Positions 43,401 to 45,579 of a stretch of DNA of 45,579 nucleotides are shown piece after piece; position 1 is the stretch's first letter, and every line of letters starts with the position of its first letter. The notes under the pieces are model-generated. The model saw only the letters and a program-made list of their open reading frames with translations. It did no database searches and was not told where the DNA came from. The stretch is from an uncultured Oscillospiraceae bacterium (GTDB lineage Bacteria; Bacillota; Clostridia; Oscillospirales; Oscillospiraceae). Where the stretch lies: positions 1 through 45,579 of the forward strand of contig CATNCS010000013.1 in assembly GCA_950097245.1 (NCBI GenBank). Direction: 5' to 3'. The position numbers and the translations under genes are program-made.

Positions 43401-43505
43401 CCGCCGGCTGTTGGTGACGGAGTACCAGCCAAAGAGCAGGCAGATCGCCGCCATGAGAATCAGGGTAATTGTAATATTTTGCCAGAGCTTTTTTGTTCTG
43501 TGCAT
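40446..43505 (-). CDS. Cache-domain hybrid histidine kinase with two receiver domains
   Basis: 1019 residues from ATG 43505 (GGGAGG nine bases upstream). Membrane helix at 10-28, extracellular double-Cache-like sensor about 30-280 (RDRDYFAEGMRGESGNSIVF, PTMVYYAPLERDGEIFGMLL), second helix 284-306, a coiled coil, a PAS-like domain about 345-475, then HisKA with His511 in SHDIRTPMNAIIG. ATPase boxes: N629, DNGIGM at 663-668, GTGLGM at 693-698. Receiver 1 has Asp803 (ILDWQMPE) and receiver 2 Asp941 (ILMDVQMPVMDG). No Hpt or output domain, so phosphate must pass to a separate protein. It follows the SLH protein gene by 40 bases, suggesting one operon. Confidence 0.93.
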   Translation of the reverse strand: MHRTKKLWQNITITLILMAAICLLFGWYSVTNSRRIENRSLSYAMDSARQTTLRIDGELTSAVRRIRNYAYILGTTLPDPTIDADMLRRLEGNSYFDAICFTNTDGINLSSNGDTNDSRDRDYFAEGMRGESGNSIVFSSRITGKPTMVYYAPLERDGEIFGMLLGLYFAEDYLQNMLTTSYFGEPATVFLCTREGQVIASSTPGDYDGRPLPDMLQDTGVIDAQTAAGAWEVLRSGTGERGFICTSGSQTDNLCVLHVPNSENVLVQTYPKTVTQAMIQDANHIGMILQIILIALFSVYILFLLLRSQRERQQLERESREHITGLQQKERQAQAEISLANRKERQYRIAITSGAFCTFDFNLTRDLIEQDIVRTLDGRQISLLDKVGLSVPCQASQCFQRWRSFILEDSLEEYDSVVTLDHLKQRFEQGQAEVTVDYWGWASPEEQMCVRQSFVMTRDDRSGDIMVMVVSKDITAQVQKQREQTQALQEALLQAQHANSAKTTFLSNMSHDIRTPMNAIIGFTTIAVSHIDNKDQVRDCLQKVLSSSNHLLSLINDILDMSRIESGKVQIKEQDCNISELTHNLVNIIQPQVKAKQLELFIDTFNVANEDVIADSLKLSQIFVNLLSNAVKYTPAGGTVSFRIQQQTTFHRGYGDYVFLVKDNGIGMAPEFVDHIFEPFERESSTTKTGIQGTGLGMAITKNIVEMMGGTISVQSEKGKGSEFRVELSLKLQDVERNAAQIKELEGLRALVVDDDCDSCESVTHMLKQIGMRAEWTTSGKEAVYRAKSAHNEGDSYHTYILDWQMPEISGVETCRRIRAAIGHEAPIIILTAYDWTDIEEEAKRAGVTAFCAKPLFMSDLKSVLLAANDLIEKEERPAWTQADFSGKRILLVEDNELNREIAQAILEETGFTVDSVPDGTDAVDAMRQAREYYYDAILMDVQMPVMDGYEATRTIRALARKDVKDLPIIAMTANAMEEDREAALKNGMNAHIAKPLDIDLFLSILGKYLGEQQPKTDR

Positions 43506-43545
43506 AGGAAATACCTCCCAGAGAGCGATAGAATACGAAATGCTG

Positions 43546-45213
43546 CTAATCCGGAGTGCCCTCCAGGAAACGCACCAGCATAGAGGCGGCCTCCGCCCGG
43601 GTGACCTTGCCGCCGGGATCCAGACAACCGTTGTCCCTGCCCCGCAGGATGCCCCTGTCCACCGCCCAGCGCACCGCGGGTACGGCCCATTCAGAGACGG
43701 CGCCGGCGTCGGAGAAGGACAGAGAGGGCGCAGACGGCGCCGGCCGGCCGGCGTAGCGCCACAGCATAATGGCCAGCTGCTCCCGGGTGACATCTTCGGT
43801 TGGACTGAATTTCCAGAACCCGTCCTCCACATTCATCACGCCGGCGCCCACACCCCAGGCCACCGCGCTGTCGTACCAGGCGCCGGTGCCGGTATAGGCG
43901 GTTTTGCCGGGCAGCTCCGGCCGGCCGGCCAGATTGTATAGAATCTGGGCCATCATGCCTCCGGACAGACTGCCGCCGGGGAGAAAGCCGGACTGGCCGG
44001 AGCCGCTCATCAGCCCCCAGTCCAGGCAGTAGTGGATTCCGTTGTGGTACCACCCCTCCGGAGAGAGGTCGCCGCAGGCGGCCAGAGGGCACTGCCCGCC
44101 CCTTGAGCAGGCCTGATAGGCCGGCAGGAAAACGGCCCGAAACCGCACCTTCTCCTCAGGCTGTATAAAGGTCCAGGTCCCGTCGCCATTGTCAGAGGCC
44201 GCAACGGCCCCGCCGTCTTGACGGACCACACTCAGGCTGCCAATGGTATAGTGTTCCCCCGGGGTTAGAATAACGGTCACCTTGTTTCCGGCCCGGGCAT
44301 CCGCGGGCCTGGCGTATACCTGGCCGCGGCCGGTAATGGTGATGTCGGCGTCAGGCACAGGCGGCGCGGGCAGCAGGCCGGAGGAGGGGGGAAAGGCCAC
44401 GCGGGTTCTGCCGCAGATGTTGCAGTCAGGGTCCTGAACGCTGTCGTAGACGTGGACCGCATAGCCCTTTGCCTGGCCGGGCACCACGCCGGGGCAGCCG
44501 GCGGCGGTGCACTGATACCAGTGGCCGGTCTCGTTGCTCTCCCACTCCGTTCCCCAGGTATGGCTGTGGTTTAATCCGGCAGGCCGGGTTCTGCCGCAGA
44601 TGTTACAGTCGAGGTCCTGAATGCCGTCGTAGCTATGAGCCGCATAGCCTTCCGCCCGGCCGGGTACCACGCCGGGACAGCCGGCGGCGGTGCATTGGCG
44701 CCAGTGGCCGGCCTCGTTGCTTTCCCACTCCGCTCCCCAGGTGTGGCTGTGGTTTAAACCGGCGAGCCGAGTCCTGCCGCAGATGCTGCAGTCGAGGTCC
44801 TGATCGCTGTCGTAGGTGTGGACCGCATAGCCATTCGCCCAGCCGGGCACCACGCCGGGACAGCCGGAGTCGGTACACTGATGCCAGTGGTGAGACTCAT
44901 CGCTGCTCCAGCCCCCGCCCCAGGTGTGATCGTGGCCCGGATCCGCGGCCCGAACCCGGCCGCAGACATTGCACTCGGCGTCATTGATGCTGTCGTAGCT
45001 GTGGAAGGCGTAGCCTTCCGCCTGGGCGGGTACCAGGGTACGGCAGCTGAGGTTGGCGCACCCGTGCCAATGGCAGCGGCTGTCAGAGGCCCAATCCGTT
45101 CGCCAGGTGTGTGTATGCGCTTTGGCTGTCTCCTCCGCCGCAGCCGGCAGCAGGCTGAGAGATAGAACCAGCGCCACACTCAAGGCCAGTCCTGCAGCCC
45201 TCTTTATTTTCAT
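43546..45213 (-). CDS. SLH-domain surface protein with four Cys/His-rich repeats
   Basis: 555 residues from ATG 45213 (AAGGAGGAG upstream). Signal peptide about 1-26. Four repeats of ~60 residues at 33-88, 94-149, 155-210 and 215-271 follow the pattern HxHTW...HWxxC....CPGVVPG..GYA.H.YD...D.DCNICGRTR, each with four Cys and several His. A beta domain (288-362, ITITGRGQVYARPADARAGN) comes next, then three SLH domains (about 381-435, 443-490, 498-550) that anchor the protein to cell-wall polymer. The paired CxxC and HxH motifs could bind metal, but such repeats in gut Firmicutes are uncharacterised. Upstream partner of the hybrid kinase. Confidence 0.88.
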   Translation of the reverse strand: MKIKRAAGLALSVALVLSLSLLPAAAEETAKAHTHTWRTDWASDSRCHWHGCANLSCRTLVPAQAEGYAFHSYDSINDAECNVCGRVRAADPGHDHTWGGGWSSDESHHWHQCTDSGCPGVVPGWANGYAVHTYDSDQDLDCSICGRTRLAGLNHSHTWGAEWESNEAGHWRQCTAAGCPGVVPGRAEGYAAHSYDGIQDLDCNICGRTRPAGLNHSHTWGTEWESNETGHWYQCTAAGCPGVVPGQAKGYAVHVYDSVQDPDCNICGRTRVAFPPSSGLLPAPPVPDADITITGRGQVYARPADARAGNKVTVILTPGEHYTIGSLSVVRQDGGAVAASDNGDGTWTFIQPEEKVRFRAVFLPAYQACSRGGQCPLAACGDLSPEGWYHNGIHYCLDWGLMSGSGQSGFLPGGSLSGGMMAQILYNLAGRPELPGKTAYTGTGAWYDSAVAWGVGAGVMNVEDGFWKFSPTEDVTREQLAIMLWRYAGRPAPSAPSLSFSDAGAVSEWAVPAVRWAVDRGILRGRDNGCLDPGGKVTRAEAASMLVRFLEGTPD

Positions 45214-45415
45214 AGGAAGCTCCTCCTTGCGCTGAGGCTGAAAGCCATTCGTTTGATTCTGTTCCTTGATAATTGACATTTTATCATAAAACCTCTCTCT
45301 GGGGAAGCTCTTTTTATCAATAATTGTATGGCCCTCTCCTTTTGCTGAACTGCGGCGCCGCGCGGCTCTTTGCCGGGCGCAGCCTGTACGGCAATCGAAA
45401 CGGCAGGGCCGCCCC

Positions 45416-45509
45416 GTCTACCAAAAGTCTACCAAAAAGGCCTCCAATCCCCTGCGGCCCAGGGGTTGGGGGCCTTTCCATATTTTAGGACGTCTACCGG
45501 ATGTCTACC
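45416..45509. repeat. two pairs of GTCTACC direct repeats around a terminator
   Basis: GTCTACC occurs at 45416, 45427, 45492 and 45503. Each pair is spaced 11 bases start to start (GTCTACCaaaaGTCTACC and GTCTACCggatGTCTACC), with 76 bases between pairs. Equal helical spacing suggests protein-binding sites. Confidence 0.7.
45434..45476 (-). terminator. terminator for a minus-strand gene beyond the right edge
   Basis: AAGGCCtCCAAtCCCC / GGGGtTGGgGGCCTT, about 15 pairs with two G-T, followed on the minus strand by five T. Confidence 0.7.
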
Positions 45510-45579
45510 AGCCGAACTTTTTTACGGGAAAACAGGTCCCTTTTTCGGATTTCCTCCCGCTTTCCGCAACGAAAAATCC

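Larger units (their letters stand above)
45214..45579. other. gene-free right edge
   Basis: 366 bases without a credible gene. 45214-45400 must contain the SLH gene promoter; T/A-rich stretches such as TTTATGATAAAAT (45284-45296) could be a -10, but no good -35 was found. The rest holds a terminator and paired repeats, listed separately. Confidence 0.5.

Noticed and set aside
43506..43832. N-terminal extension of the histidine kinase by about 109 residues
   Set aside because: The extension overlaps the SLH gene in another frame, has no SD and a shadow-like composition; ATG 43505 has GGAGG and starts directly before a membrane helix.

Overview
The window is GC-rich bacterial chromosome, apparently from a strictly anaerobic gut Firmicute of the Oscillospiraceae type (Flavonifractor/Lawsonibacter-like; the genus is inferred from protein style, not from a search). 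Pointers are strong AAGGAGG ribosome binding sites, a T-box leader, an oxygen-sensitive class III ribonucleotide reductase, class II GalT, and a sialic-acid pathway with an ABC importer. No rRNA, tRNA or CRISPR array was seen.

Layout. 1-3000 (+): the end of a GH2 beta-galactosidase, galE, and a decayed galT with an in-frame TGA and a large internal deletion. 3000-5950: a secreted CAP-domain protein, a gene lacking its 5' end, a lone phage tail-type protein and an IS3-type transposase remnant. 5950-9240 (-): a Crp/Fnr regulator with a promoter/palindrome unit, followed by an SsuA/TauA-type ABC importer. 9270-12555 (-): nrdD, a YcxB-like membrane protein and nrdG, behind putative NrdR boxes and a terminator-like leader. 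12800-18900 (+): mnmA, two membrane proteins, metG and pyk. 18950-19150 (+): a compact unit of promoter, SD-masking hairpin and 23-codon ORF. 19149-21640 (-): BlaI repressor and M56 sensor protease with three operator-like sites. 21690-24430: AT-rich accessory DNA with an XRE regulator, divergent small gene, secreted chymotrypsin-like protease, and two extra copies of the ilvC 3' end. 24437-30910 (-): a T-box-controlled ilvBN - DUF4177 - cytidine deaminase-like - ilvBN - ilvC operon. 31010-40440 (-): a sialic-acid cluster in two transcription units (kinase, epimerase, RpiR regulator, YesL-like protein; then ABC importer, NanQ-type anomerase, NanA lyase). 40446-45213 (-): an SLH-anchored Cys/His-repeat protein and a Cache-type hybrid histidine kinase. 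The right edge holds a terminator flanked by paired GTCTACC repeats.

How the parts work together. The host looks like a mucus-glycan and lactose user. Sialic acid would enter through the ABC system, be cleaved by NanA, epimerised by the AGE enzyme to GlcNAc and phosphorylated by the ROK-like kinase. Five intergenic gaps carry one family of about 50-77 bp inverted repeats with TGTAGGGG/CCCCTACA ends. The 3' end of ilvC appears to be an insertion hot spot where foreign DNA has accumulated. The least explained items are the small-ORF unit at 18949-19115, with a relic at 22267-22356, and the nested ilvC ends.
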